Source: Lasiodiplodia sp. COLG20 (Eukaryota; Ascomycota; Dothideomycetes; Botryosphaeriales; Botryosphaeriaceae). From it: a stretch of 64,000 nucleotides of DNA. The notes beneath the pieces are model-generated. The model was not told the origin of the DNA. It saw only the letters and a list, made by a program, of their open reading frames with translations, and made no database searches. The position numbers were made by a program, and so were the translations under genes. Numbering within the stretch: position 1 is the stretch's first letter; every line of letters begins with the position of its first letter. Positions 12,138-22,317 of this stretch are shown here, piece by piece. The stretch is taken from contig VNWV01000001.1 in NCBI GenBank assembly GCA_009801085.1, positions 1,612,001-1,676,000 on the forward strand, read 5' to 3'.

Positions 12138-13972
12138 TCAGTTGTAGTCGCTCCACTCGCTCGAACTCTCCTCAGACTCATATTCTTCCTGCTCGTTGTT
12201 CGGCTGCGTAGCCTCAACGGCCTCGTTTCCCTCCTCGGGAACCTCATCTCCCTCTTGAGGGAACAGATCATCTTCCTCTCCATCAGCATCTTCTTCACCC
12301 TGTTCCGCTCCCTGTTCTTGCTCCGCGCCGTCATCCTCATCATCAGTATCCTCATCCTCAGTATCCGTATCGTCCTCCTCAATACTCTCCATCATCTGCT
12401 TTCCCTTGCCAACCGTAAAGAAGTCAATTCCGACCTCGCCCTCTTCATTCTCCCTCGAGCCCCTCAACACGACCTCCTCGTCCATGCGTCCAATGCCCTT
12501 ATCATATCCTTCAATCCTCTCCCTACCAATGATCTCGATCCAACCATGTCCCAGCGCCTTGCGCACGAACATCTCACGGTCCAGGGAGCCATCGACACCG
12601 GCCCGCTGGCGGCGGACCAGACGACGTTCCTCATCAAGCGCGCCGAAGACAGCCATCTGACGTGAGATCTTATGGGATAGGGCGTCGGCGGCCGTTGGAT
12701 AGACTGAAAGTGTAGGGGACTCGGCGAGTTTCTCGTTGCGGAGCGCGACGGTGCGGCGGGCGGGGTGCTGCGGGTACGTGATGATGAGGACGGCGTAGCG
12801 GCGTAGGAGCGCGGTGAGTGGCGTGCGGTTGCAGCGCAGCGAGTTCATAGTGCTGGGGGGAGAGAGGGTCAGTGGGGGTGTTCGCTTGCACGTACACGCT
12901 TGCTCCTCCCTCTCTGTCTGGAGAGACGCGGCTGAGGTGGTCTGGGGTTGTTGGAAAGCGAGTAGGATGAGGAATAGGGAATGAGGAGGTGGAGGACATA
13001 CCGCCTGTCTGCCTCGGTGGGCGAGCCGCCGCTGTAGCTGACGCTGGCGCGCCTGTGACGAGACTTCGCCTTAGACTGGTCTGCAGGTGAAGCGAACGTC
13101 ATGCCGGAGTTCCGTTCGACTTGTGGATCTGGCGGCGCTACGATCTTGGGCTTCTTGAAGCTCCTGTACGGAGGCGGGTTGGTGGGGGGTTGCTTGTGCT
13201 TCAAAGGAACGGTCGTAGGCTCGTCGTAGCTTTCTTCGTCGTCGTTCGCATCCTCGTGGTTTTCTTCGTCGCAGGTTGCCTCTCCGTGATCTGCTTCCTC
13301 GAGGTTTGTTCCGTCGTGGCCTGCTTCGTACTCGTCTGTCGGTGACTGAGCCGGGAAGATGTTGCCAGGTGCCGTGGTTTCTAGGGTTGGGAAAGTGCTG
13401 GGAAACATTTCAGGTGAAGGAATGGTCGAAGCAGAGAAAAACTGAGGTGACCAAGGCAGGCCAAACGGGGTGGCCATGTGCGACTGCGGTTGGGTACTCG
13501 ACCCCAGAGTTCTCATCCACGCCGGCCGATGGAATGATTCATCCCCAAGCAGCTCATTGTAAGTAGCTTGGTCTTCTGCCGTGCGTTGCAGTGCGGACGT
13601 GTAAGGTTCGAATGTAGTGTTTGCGGCGGTGGTTGCCGAGGGACCAGGCAAACCCGTGAACGATGTCTGAGAAGGCACTGCCACTGCGATGCTCGACAGC
13701 TCACTAGAAACACGGCGGTAGCGCTGCGGCTGGAATGGAGAGAGCAGAACGTTGTTGTTGACGCCCTCGACGGGGGCTGTCCAAGCTGTGCTGTGTCCGG
13801 AAACTGCAGGCATCGGCGTGAGCGTGGGGTCAGGATCTCCTACTGCATTTCCCCAGAGGAAGGGCTGCTCTGGCTGCTCAGGCTCGGCTTGGTATCCTCT
13901 GAAGTAGCTTGGCGAGACGCCAAAGGTCCTAGCTGCCTCTTCTGCGAAGAATTGGTTGTCTTGGTTCGCCAT
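12138..13972 (-). CDS. Hypothetical nuclear-type protein with acidic tail, two exons
   Basis: Model: exon 1 13972-13002, exon 2 12852-12138, 561 residues. The intron starts GTATGT (13001), contains CTGAC and ends CTCCCCCCAG (12853); the splice keeps phase. The N-terminal half is Pro/Gln/Ser-rich and disordered-looking (start MANQDNQFFAEEAARTFGVS), followed by an acidic His/Asp/Glu stretch, a basic patch (SFKKPKIV, then KAKSRHRRASVSYSGG) and, across the splice, a compact segment (RYAVLIITYPQHPARRTVAL). The last 90 residues are strongly acidic (EEDDTDTEDEDTDDEDDGAE). The basic patches and acidic tail fit a nuclear or chromatin protein, but this is inference; no named domain is seen. A GTGAGT directly precedes the ATG, so an upstream exon is possible. 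Confidence 0.65.
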
Positions 13973-13978
13973 ACTCAC

Positions 13979-15450
13979 GTCAACGGCAGGCCACTTCTGC
14001 CACGGCTTTCAGAATAGGTAGGAGGCTTCGAGGGCTGGGAATTGCGAAGGATAGATGAAGATCTTGAGATTGGGGTTGGGAGTGAGAGTTGGTGCTCTGC
14101 CTGGCGGGTGTTGCTGAGAGTGATCACTGGCGGTCACTCAGTCCGTCGTTCCTTCCCTCGCTGGCTCCAGCCACCACTGTCAGCCTAATTGTGCGACCAC
14201 GCACCCTCCTAGCGTACCGCTCGCTGAGCAGGCCGTGACTGCCTTTGGGTCTGTGTCCAAGGCAAGCAGTATCTCGGTATCGGGTAGGGTGGGAATGCTG
14301 GCAGGAGTGGAAGGCAAGGTCACGTCGGCTAAGCACTCCTGACCTCAAGTGAGGGCTTCAGATATGCATCAGAGACGGATGAGATAGACTGCACAGATGT
14401 GAGGATCATTTGGTCGTCTTTACTCGCGCTCCTCTCACTCCCCGCAGGCCTGTGGGCTCGACAGCAGAAACAAGCTGCTCCAGTGGTGTGCTGAGATTGT
14501 CTCACATGGAGTTCTTGCTCCGCGCATGTCTACTTCTGGTGTGCCCACCGCGCAGCAGCCTCGCTCAGAGTTCGAAGGAGATTGGAGACAGATATTAAGT
14601 GCCGATGGCGCTCACACACACTTGACACGCACAAGCAATCTTCGTCTTACTTATAGGATCCGGGCAAATTATGATATTGAGCAATGCCCGTCAGCAATGA
14701 AAGGGCTTATACTCGCTATTGCACTGTAGTACGCCTTTAACAGCAACTATAAACTCTCGTAAAACTTGCCTTGTACATGGTGGGCTAGTACATGTGCGCA
14801 AAAATATTATTATGACCAAAAGCTGACGAACTTACCGAAAAATCCGTACAAAATCATTTTCGGGCCGCACACCCACCCCACTACCAAACATTAAACTAAA
14901 GCTCTCCAGAAACTCGAGAACAACGTTTCTGCAGCATCGAGCGAACTTCGGGCGAAAGCGAATGAACGGCCAGGTAACTTTTTTGGTGTTGTCTTTTGAC
15001 CCAACTGGCCAAATCGAATGCAGATCACAACCCGTCATTCGTGACTGTGTGTCACAGGCCTAAGATGCATGTGCGATATGCGCCAGAAAAATCCTGTTGG
15101 AAGTCATTCTAGAACTCTCCGTTCTTTCCTTAAGAGGAGTGACAAATCTGGCGTCGTGGCACACCGAGCGACGTTGAATCTTGACGCCACACCACGCTGA
15201 AAGACCTTTCCTTCCCAAAGGGTGAACAATCGACGCATCAACAATCCCAATCCGGGCTGATCCAGAAACGAAAAAACCTCACATACTGCATCGCTGCGCC
15301 GTGATAAACTTCATGCAATTCATTCATCTATCTACCGCACCCGATCAACCCCACACGACCAAAAACCACCCCATCGAGCTCGCAATCCCCGTCAATATCA
15401 TCGTCATTATATTCGAAGCTCTCAGCGTCAGAAGAATCGCCACCTGCATC
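13979..15450. other. Intergenic stretch, nothing recognised
   Basis: About 1.5 kb upstream of the minus-strand gene at 13972. It is richer in A+T around 14640-15330 and carries only short frames without protein-like composition. It presumably includes the promoter of that gene. Confidence 0.5.
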
Positions 15451-15457
15451 GATGTCG

Positions 15458-15655
15458 TTATCCTCCACGCCCCCCCCAACACAGTCTCCATGATTTCGGC
15501 GAGGCAGTCGCCCGCGAAGAAGCGGCGCATCGGACCAGGCCCAAATGTGGGTGGTGTGGGGCGCGGCGGCCCCCTCCTGTGTGATACCGCGGAGGGTGAT
15601 TTAGCAAATGGACCGGTCCGTCGTCCCTCTCCTGCAGCACATCGCTGCGCTCCAC
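15458..15655 (-). pseudogene. Relic fragment of a duplicated unknown gene (GPVHLLN copy 1)
   Basis: A short minus-strand frame contains RDDGPVHLLNHPPRYH. Its DNA (GGACCGGTCCATTTGCTAAA) is shared with the minus-strand gene at 15975-16391 and, more diverged, with the frame near 17450. The rest of the frame (RRAPHHPHLGLVRCAASSRA) does not match the other copies. It reads as a broken duplicate; no function can be given. Confidence 0.4.
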
Positions 15656-15974
15656 CTCCCCTGCCCGAGAGTGGGAGGGCCGAGGCTGGCTGCCGCTGGT
15701 GTATTGCAGATTCCAGCCGGCCTGGTCTTTAAGAATAGTTGGGAGAACCAGTTTGTTGCGGAGAGGCGGTTGCTGCTGTTGCTGCTGTTGCTGCTTGTGG
15801 TTGCTCGATCAGCCACCACCACCAGACCGACTTTGTAGCTGTCGTCTCGCGACGACTGGTCCGTCCACAGGTCCAGGCGACCCCAAGCAACTGGCAGGGC
15901 GGGCAGCGGGCAGCACAACACTGTGGTGAGGCCGGCCGGCCAGCAACCGATTTAAACGGAAGACAAAGTGAGCT

Positions 15975-16391
15975 TCACCCCGAGTCGGAGCTGTAGCATT
16001 GCTGGCGCGTCTCTGACTGGTTGGTTGGATGACGATGGTCCTGCGATGGTGGGATGGGGCGAGGAATAATCCCCCCAGACAGAGGGGCGGCGGGTTTCTT
16101 CCACATGTCGAACGTAACATCATCGCCGCCAGGCATCAGCAGGCCGTTGGAGTCGGAGGACTCCTCCAGCCAGGTATTTAGCAAATGGACCGGTCCGTTG
16201 GTGGGGGAAGGCGGGAGCGGCGGGTCCCAGCGGCCGTGGATGGTGACGTCGCGGTCCATGAGGCGAAGGACCAGGTCTCTGCGGCCGCGGCCGGCGGCTT
16301 CAAAGAGCGCGGCGTAGGCGTGAGCGTAGTCGTTAATAGTCCGGTAGAGCCTAGGACCGTTCGGGGAATTAGGGCTTTGTGGCTCGCTCAT
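15975..16391 (-). CDS. Hypothetical protein, member of a local duplicated family
   Basis: From the ATG at 16391 the minus strand encodes 138 residues with good protein character: LYRTINDYAHAYAALFEAAG (about residues 16-35), then RRDLVLRLMDRDVTIHGRWD, then GPVHLLNTWLEESSDSNGLL and a Pro-rich end. The open frame continues upstream of this ATG to 16637 and includes one of three CPKLVFWE-like repeats, so the gene may be the 3' part of something larger. GPVHLLN recurs in neighbouring fragments at about 15600 and 17450. I do not recognise the family. It may be an intact remnant of a tandemly duplicated gene or itself a pseudogene. Confidence 0.4.
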   Translation of the reverse strand: MSEPQSPNSPNGPRLYRTINDYAHAYAALFEAAGRGRRDLVLRLMDRDVTIHGRWDPPLPPSPTNGPVHLLNTWLEESSDSNGLLMPGGDDVTFDMWKKPAAPLSGGIIPRPIPPSQDHRHPTNQSETRQQCYSSDSG

Positions 16392-16519
16392 GTCGAAGTG
16401 TGAGAGGCACACGTCCCAGGTCGGCGGGTGTGCCCATGTGTCGGGATGTGTTAGGATGTTGAATCCGCCGTTGTTGGTTGCATTGGCAACGGCATACTTC
16501 GCCGCGCCGTGCGCGAGTA

Positions 16520-16830
16520 GGTGGAGACGAGATCTCCTTCCCAAAAGACCAGCTTCGGGCAAACCTGAAATTCGCAAGCTGAGGCCCTTCAGTAGGTTAG
16601 TGGCGCGCCACCGAGCACCCACCAGTCGCGGATCCACTCCACGACGCGGAAGCTGTCATCGCTGGAGGCGAGATCTATTTCCCAAAGGACCAGCTTCGGG
16701 CAGAACCTAAATCCTGCCAGCGAAGAGGCCGGGAAGATTGACGCGGCGGTGAAGCCGTCATCGCTGGGGATGAGATCGAACCCATTCCCAAAAGACCAGC
16801 TGCAGGCAAACCCAAGCGAGGAAGCCGCAA
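16520..16830 (-). repeat. Three diverged copies of a short coding repeat
   Basis: Three segments near 16525-16575, 16665-16715 and 16770-16815 share, on the plus strand, GAGATC followed by TTCCCAAARGACCAGCT and GGGCARAMC. On the minus strand two read as CPKLVxWExDLxS; the third (CLQLVFWE) is diverged. Spacing is about 140 and 100 bp. The pattern is a small internal duplication inside decayed coding DNA. Confidence 0.6.
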
Positions 16831-16843
16831 TGCGGGCGAGCAA
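16589..16843 (-). pseudogene. Relic coding fragment resembling an F-box/LRR C-terminus
   Basis: An 84-codon minus-strand frame contains FDLIPSDDGFTAASIFPASS, then FRFCPKLVLWEIDLASSDDS and FRVVEWIRDWWVLGG before a stop at 16589. The cysteine-proline-leucine spacing and aromatic end resemble C-terminal parts of fungal F-box/LRR-like proteins; that likeness is an impression, not a family assignment. Upstream the protein-like sequence shifts frame repeatedly (NIAGGGALAEQAFKKLMAKV near 17080 is in another frame), so I treat it as broken. Confidence 0.35.
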
Positions 16844-17005
16844 CCCGCAAGCAAACGTCGCATGCGACTGCTGCTGCCTCTACTGTTGTTCCTCCAACGG
16901 CGGCAGCGACAGGTCGTCGTCGTCCTCCTCGCTCCCAAAGCGCAGGCAGAGTATAAGAGCAAACGCGCACAGTGAGCTTGGCGCTAGCGTCGCTGACCTG
17001 CTTGG

Positions 17006-17647
17006 TCAGGGCAAATACGGCCGGTCTTGCAGGCTTGGTTGACCTTGGCCATGAGCTTCTTGAAAGCTTGCTCCGCAAGAGCTCCTCCGCCGGCAATGTT
17101 GGTGCTGCGCGTGCTGCCCCTTTGCCGGTTGATCGGTCTGCTGTAAGATACTGGCACTGTCGAAACCGCCGTCAGGTGGGATAGGACCGTCGGCGGCCCA
17201 GAGAGCGCTATGCGAGCGCTTGGGACAGGGATTTCCGTGGGGCGTGTTCTTCATGAGTTCGGCGGCCTGTTTTGTCATAATCGTAGGACCGTGTTCTGGG
17301 GAATTGTGCGCCGAGCCCTTACTAGAGATGGCGTTATTGATGACGGTGGAGATGAGGCGCTTTGCGCTTTTGTCGATTTCGTTGCCCGCCATCTTCGATG
17401 GGGGCGCGGTAGGCGCGCAGTGCGCCGGCCAGGTGGCGCAGGGTATTTTAACAAACGGACCGAGCCGTCGGTGGGGGGAGGCGAGTTTCCCCCGCTCATA
17501 GCGAGCAATCTGGTCCTCGGCCATAAGGCCATAGGTACGGCGGCCCATCTGGAATGCGAACAGACAAGAGCAACCATCCATGGCCTTGCCCTCCGGGGGC
17601 TTCTGCCTAGCCGCAGCAGAAGGCACATGCGATCTCATGGTGTCCAT
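17006..17647 (-). CDS. Hypothetical 213-residue ORF in the relic cluster
   Basis: The ATG at 17647 opens a frame to 17006. Protein-like stretches are MGRRTYGLMAEDQIARYERG (about residues 34-53) and, from about residue 86, MAGNEIDKSAKRLISTVINN followed by HGPTIMTKQAAELMKNTPHG. The last 50 residues (QHAQHQHCRRRSSCGASFQE) look out of frame: there the adjacent frame reads NIAGGGALAEQAFKKLMAKV, followed by a further frame change to FALTKQVSDASAKLTVRVC. The gene is therefore probably frameshifted near 17100. It shares the LFAFQ/SVRIP-encoding motif and the GPF(V) segment with flanking fragments. Function unknown. Confidence 0.35.
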   Translation of the reverse strand: MDTMRSHVPSAAARQKPPEGKAMDGCSCLFAFQMGRRTYGLMAEDQIARYERGKLASPHRRLGPFVKIPCATWPAHCAPTAPPSKMAGNEIDKSAKRLISTVINNAISSKGSAHNSPEHGPTIMTKQAAELMKNTPHGNPCPKRSHSALWAADGPIPPDGGFDSASILQQTDQPAKGQHAQHQHCRRRSSCGASFQEAHGQGQPSLQDRPYLP

Positions 17648-18245
17648 GTGTCAGGCCGGGGCGGCGGACATGCGGTTGGTGGCCCGCGGACCGGACCGGG
17701 CAGGACCTTGATGGGAACCTCACGGCCCACCAGCTCAACAGTCTCATGGGCGGGAACCTCGGCAGCAGGCTCTTGAGCACTCGGGGCGGGCTCCTGGTAG
17801 CCAGCGGGGGCATCTCTGGAATGCAAACAGACAAGTCAGGGCGCGCAGCCCCATCTTCCGAGAAGAAATGGTGGCAGGAGTAGCTTGAGTAGTGGGCTGC
17901 GGCGAAAGGCCGGATTCGAGGGTTCTGCTCATTGGATGATGTGCCACGACTTCTGATCGATCTGCATGTTCTGCCTCTCAACAAACGGGCCCAATTGCTG
18001 GAGTTGGCGATTCGCCCATCGAAGTTGCCGGTTCTCCAGGGCGAGAGCACTAAGGCCGTAGCCTGCGTAGTGCCTTTCCAGCAGGAGGCCGACCGCCGCG
18101 AAGCACATCCACTTGTTGCTCTTCTAGAGCTCTTGTAGCGGCCACTCGATTGATGGCCAAGTTGGCCGGGGACTGCCCCGTCCGAGGGGTGTCTGGAATG
18201 CGAACAGACGGGTGTGCCGCTAGATCTTCCGGGAAGAAGTAGTGG
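17545..18245 (-). repeat. Three copies of a GTCTGTTYGCATTCCAG-containing segment
   Basis: Minus-strand copies lie near 17570-17550, 17833-17815 and 18207-18190. The last two are alike over about 60 bp, beginning with TTCTTCYCGGAAGAT. Read in one frame they give HHFFSEDGAARP, then SVCIPE, and HYFFPEDLAAHPSVRIPD, which shows that protein-coding units were duplicated. Read as DNA each also looks like an intron 3' end (TTCGCATTCCAG), so a shared acceptor is the alternative explanation. Confidence 0.5.
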
Positions 18246-18357
18246 CGATCACTGTTTGTGGTGTGTAAGCAAATGCTATCACTTGAAAGATCTGAAGATG
18301 ATGACGGTGAACGCCTGGATGAGGAGGGACTGGCATTGAGGGAGGAAGAAGAAAGCT
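17929..18357 (-). pseudogene. Frameshifted unknown gene fragment
   Basis: After a likely acceptor (CCCCCAG at about 18358) an open frame starts QLSSSSLNASPSSSRRSPSS and continues through HYFFPEDLAAHPSVRIPD and SPANLAINRVAATRALEEQ. The protein-like sequence then jumps to the +1 frame near 18123: SNKWMCFAAVGLLLERHYAG, followed by LENRQLRWANRQLQQLGPFV and a stop at 17929. A frameshift, or an unrecognised short intron ending GAGCTCTAG, separates the halves. Just upstream, 18536-18378 carries a separate start MSITHSNPFVQATLIRILQN with a hydrophobic helix. That may be the first exon of the same gene. No family recognised. Confidence 0.4.
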
Positions 18358-18548
18358 GGGGGACCTACCGCGCGGCGTTAGACGCAGGTGATGAAGATGT
18401 ATCCATGATCAATCGAGATGGGGGCGGAGAGCGAGAGCCGGACAGTGGCCACGCTGAGGAGCGCGGCCAAGAGGCCATTCTGCAAGATCCTGATCAGCGT
18501 TGCTTGGACAAACGGGTTTGAATGAGTGATTGACATACTGAAGCATCT

Positions 18549-18887
18549 GCCAGTAGGCGAATCCTGCATGCACAGAGAGTGCAAGCCCTGACGAGGGACA
18601 GGACCAACATTGCCAACGCAAGGACCGCCCTCCCAGCTGGCGGGGCGTTAGCAGCTGTTACCCACGAGATATTTCGGTCAACTTACCCGATACCGGTCGT
18701 CAAGTTGACCTTCTCCAGCAGCGTCATTTGCTTGACAAACTCCTGGGCCTTGGCGTAGGCCTCGGCCCAATCACCGGAGCCATCCATCCATGGCGACGGG
18801 TAGAACGGCGGCGAGGTGGCGCCCCAGAGAGCATCGTCGGGGTTCGAGTTGTTTAGGGCCTCGTCCGCCCAGGCGAGGGCGCAAGAG
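18549..18887 (-). pseudogene. 5' fragment of a GH3 beta-glucosidase
   Basis: Minus-strand exons 18887-18687 and 18636-18549 encode the start of a fungal GH3 beta-glucosidase: SPPFYPSPWMDGSGDWAEAY, KQMTLLEKVNLTTGIG, then WEGGPCVGNVGPVPRQGLHS and LCMQDSPTG. The 50-nt intron has GTAAGT, a GCTAAC branch point and CCGCCAG, and joins in phase. GH3 beta-glucosidases release glucose from cello-oligosaccharides outside the cell and usually run past 700 residues. Here about 95 residues remain and similarity stops abruptly after DSPTG at 18549, where unrelated sequence begins. No secretion signal is clear upstream. The rest of the enzyme, including catalytic residues, is absent from the window. I take it as a truncated copy made by a rearrangement. 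Confidence 0.75.
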
Positions 18888-19297
18888 CTCTTGCGTGGGA
18901 ATACCCATGTTGAAATGTGTGAAGCAATATCATCTGCAGAGGGGAGGGGCGCGCAGCTTCAACAATGCCAGCGACGACGCGCTTGCCTTGAGCGCGAAGC
19001 TTGTCTCAAGAAGAGCAAGCTCATCGGGGTCGGAAGCGGGTAGAGCAAGGGCGAGAGGATTGTGGGGTGGGAGGGGCAGGTGGGGCGGTTGGTTTGACGT
19101 TTAGGCAGCCTTGTGCGCCACCTGTTTGCTAAGCGAGCACCTGAGGAAGAACAATCAGCCGGGGCGCCGCGGCGCGGAGCGGAGGGGCCTGTTTGGGCCG
19201 TTGAGTGCTTGCTCTGTTAGTCACGCTGATTTTCTGGTTCTTTGTCATGCGCAAACTACTCTGCCCTGATGATGCTGCAAGCAGACCACGTTGAAGC

Positions 19298-19304
19298 TAT
19301 ATAA
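19298..19304 (+). promoter_or_regulatory. TATA box with no clear gene downstream
   Basis: TATATAA followed by a C/T-rich leader-like stretch (19310-19480) looks like a fungal promoter on the plus strand. Downstream there are only short frames and decayed coding fragments, so the gene it served may be lost. Confidence 0.3.
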
Positions 19305-19900
19305 CCAGCGCCCCATCGCCTCTGAGCCTGGACTTCTAGACTGCAAGCATTCGTTGTGCTCTCATCCTCCCATGCGCTGCAGCTCCAGTCCCAGACGGTC
19401 ATGACCGAGCGAAGACATTCCCGTGCTCAGCTCTTCTCAATCCTTCTGCTCTCCTGAACCACATCCCAGCATTGACACCGCCATGATGAGCTTCACTGAA
19501 TAGCACTGCACTGGATTCGACCCATGTCTACTCCCTGAAGTTCCTTATATCCCCTGATCCGCGCTTAGGCAACGCGTCCCAGCTCTACGGAGCGCTGCAT
19601 GTCGACAATGTTGCCACCCGCGTAACTTTGCCTTTGTACATCCTGCTCGGTCTTCGTGTGTAAGACGTTAGTACTGAGGGGAGGCTTTCCTCGCCCGATC
19701 GGCTGCAACAGCCCTGCACCAGCATTTCCACTTCCTGGGGTGTTCTCGGACGGAAGCAGGGCCAGTGACCAGGGCGCGTCCGCTCCAGAGGCCGCGAGTG
19801 CTAAAAAGAGAAAGAACTGCCTCGTCCATGCGCTCCTGCCCCGTCATCTACCAACACCCTCGAACCACCCGCGACCGAATGAGAAGGAGAGCTTGAGTCT

Positions 19901-20500
19901 ATGAGAATTCAACAGGAGAACTGGTATGTCAGGTTTCACAAAGACCCTGTAGATCTGGTCGCTGCTAATGCCAGTGTCAGAATGTCAACCACAATCCGCC
20001 ATGACGCACTCAAATCAGCAAGCAGAGCCGAGACACGGCGGCTGCGTTATATAACAAAACCACAAGGGGCAACAGCCCTTCCTCCGCTGGCATCCGGTAT
20101 CCAAAACCCTGAATGCCAAAATCGACCTGGCGACGCCAAAGAGAAAGGACTTCCCTGCTGCAAGAGCTGCACAGCGAACAGCAGCAGGCAAACAAGGGCT
20201 CCCGTAACACTGCCTTTGGACAGGTCAAGAACCTAGATGAGGATCTCAAGTCTCGGACCATGCGCAAGACCTCCTAGGCTTACCTGGAGGGTGTCAGAGC
20301 GGTACTTTGCTGTGAGCCGTGAGCTTGAGACCCATCGCAACACCTGGGCTAATCAATGGCCTGGTTGGCTCTCTGAGGGGCGACGAGGTTGATGCAGCGC
20401 ACATTGACATGCTCCGCGTAATCAACGCCCATGAGATGGATACATGACCTCTTGCAATCCAATGCGGGATCTGACAACTTCTCAGCATGTCGGCCCGGGA
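19901..20500 (+). pseudogene. Decayed coding sequence of unknown type
   Basis: Protein-like pieces occur in different frames. The 19901-20236 frame starts MRIQQENWYVRFHKDPVDLV. A second frame has TLNAKIDLATPKRKDFPAAR near 20108-20190. Another has WRVSERYFAVSRELETHRNT near 20285-20345. None can be joined without frameshifts or undetected introns. I read this as an unidentified relic, weakly supported. Confidence 0.25.
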
Positions 20501-20613
20501 GCTGGCAAGCTTATCTGCTGGGGCTTGGGCTTACTCCGGACTCGCTGAAGATGACGATCAGCTACATGGCTCAGCAGGTCAATTTTTCAGCGTGATTCCG
20601 GTGTAGCAAGCTG

Positions 20614-21190
20614 GTGGCTCCAAGTGGCTCACGGGCTCCAAATGACGGTGCTTCGTCCTCGCCTTACAACCGCAACTGCACTACCTCTGAAGGCATTACG
20701 ATGGCTTCTTTGAACAACAACGCGGGCCCCATGTGCTTGAACATGGATGACGTGATGCGCCGCATGCACGAAATGCCGGCGGCCGACAACGAAGCCCGCA
20801 TGATAGCTCGCAACGACTGGAGTGTTCGGGTTGGGAGCACTCCGCATGAGGGCGTGCTGCGCCATATCTACGCCCAACTATTGGCAGGCGTCGCCTTCCT
20901 CCACCACGGCTACGGAACCACGGCCTTCGACAGGCCCAACAAGCCACCGAAAGGACGTGACCCCGTCATCCACCGCGACATAAGCCTCAGAACATCCTTG
21001 TCTGCCCTGCACCGCTGGGCCAGCACCACTCGCTTGTTCAAGTCAAACTTCGGCGGCGCGGCTGAGGTCAAGTCGTCTCCCAGGACCGAGGAGGATGACA
21101 TCGAGTTGTACTTCTTTACCGAGGGCTACTATGCCGGCGGTGCTGGGCTTGCTGAGCTCCCGCCAGCACATTCCCATTCACGGCGTACGC
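20614..21190 (+). pseudogene. Protein kinase relic (catalytic core, frameshifted)
   Basis: The plus strand encodes a Ser/Thr kinase core of the fungal type: IYAQLLAGVAFLHHGYGTTA, then DPVIHRDI, which is the catalytic-loop HRD. One base is missing right after HRDI (about 20983). Shifting frame there restores KPQNILV, the usual next motif. The first frame resumes at SNFGGAAEVKSSPRTEEDDI, where the DFG metal-binding motif reads NFG. The N-lobe glycine loop and most of the C-lobe are missing, and no ATG fits the 5' end (the open frame begins with GTG). With two compensating frameshifts and Asp-to-Asn in DFG this cannot be a working kinase. A second kinase relic lies at 61.0 kb. Confidence 0.7.
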
Positions 21191-21694
21191 ATCACAATCG
21201 ACGAGCTCCTCCATCTCGGAAGTCTAATCCACTCGTATTACCATCGACGTCGACTCGCCGACAGCACTTCTCGCTCGTGGCCCTGGAGCCGTCATTATCG
21301 TCGGCGATGTTGCCGATAGTGACAACAATGAATTTACCGACATCGCCAACCTTCTGTGTCCAGACTCGCCAGACTGAGGATACGCCTCATGGCGATCGAG
21401 AGCGGCACCCAGCCGGGGTGGGTACTACGAAGTACTTGCCATTTACTGAAATTAATACAGCCACAAGGTAGCGTACCACAAACCTACGCCCAGGAAATGA
21501 AAAGTAAAAAGAGACGGAAGCAGACTCTGACCTACGTTTCTCCGCAGATCCATCCACACCAAGCTTAGCCGCCTCATCACGACGCGCTGTCCCTCGCGCT
21601 GCCCCAACACTCGGCCTTGCCGCGAATCTACGCATTCAGCCTCCTGCACTTAATCCGTGTATACTTGACCTTCTAGTCAGCATGGCAAGACATC

Positions 21695-22317
21695 ATGAGC
21701 CATGCACCGACCTACAACAACCCAGCGCTGTCATCCCTCCTCGAAGACCCATGTGTGCCGCAGCGCCTTCCTCTGCCCACCTACCAAGCTTCCGACTTGT
21801 ATATACATCTCAAGGTGCATATAGACCGGCTAGAAGGAAACAAGATGGATAATACTGGCTGCACGGCCGGCCTCGGTCATGACTCTGCTGCGCGTGGGGC
21901 TGAGCAATGGACTCACGAAGAGAGCAGCGACATCGTCGCTAGTGCTAGCAGCAAGAAGTCTGTCCCACAATGTGAGTCATCCCCGCACGCATTTCTCAAG
22001 CGTCTTTGCTAATCTCTATCTTGAAGCCAGATCACCCGGTTGCACTGCCGTATAGTGGGAAAATGGGCAACCACAAAATGTCAGGCTCCATTTCGTCTCT
22101 CACTCGGCTAGCTACCGGGCCGCGGAAGCGTGAGATCCTCACAAAGCACATATCTTGCTGCCTCACCGCCGTTCGTATGTGGGACAATATCCTCCAGAAC
22201 GACATAGAAACTGCGTTTGACATTGAGAAGTATGCGCACCGCTACCACCCATACATGGATGCAGCCGACCCCCTCACGGTGGCTTTTTGGATGAAGGATC
22301 TCGACTGGCCTGTTTGA
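21695..22317 (+). CDS. Hypothetical protein, two exons
   Basis: Model: exon 1 21695-21971, exon 2 22031-22317, 187 residues. The intron begins GTGAGTCATC, has TGCTAAT and ends GAAGCCAG; this acceptor, rather than the AAG four bases earlier, keeps the frame. Exon 1 starts MSHAPTYNNPALSSLLEDPC; exon 2 carries the better-looking domain (ISSLTRLATGPRKREILTKH, then MWDNILQNDIETAFDIEKYA) and ends WMKDLDWPV. No family recognised. The C-terminal half has a mix of charged and aromatic residues typical of a folded helical domain. The start could instead be the internal ATG at MDNTGCTAG. The antisense frame (22108-22773) has less natural composition. Confidence 0.5.

Noticed and set aside
17545..18245. 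Introner-like elements at the CATTCCAG repeats
   Set aside because: The repeated segments can be read as protein (HYFFPEDLAAHPSVRIPD) and no matching donors were found, so duplicated coding DNA explains them better.
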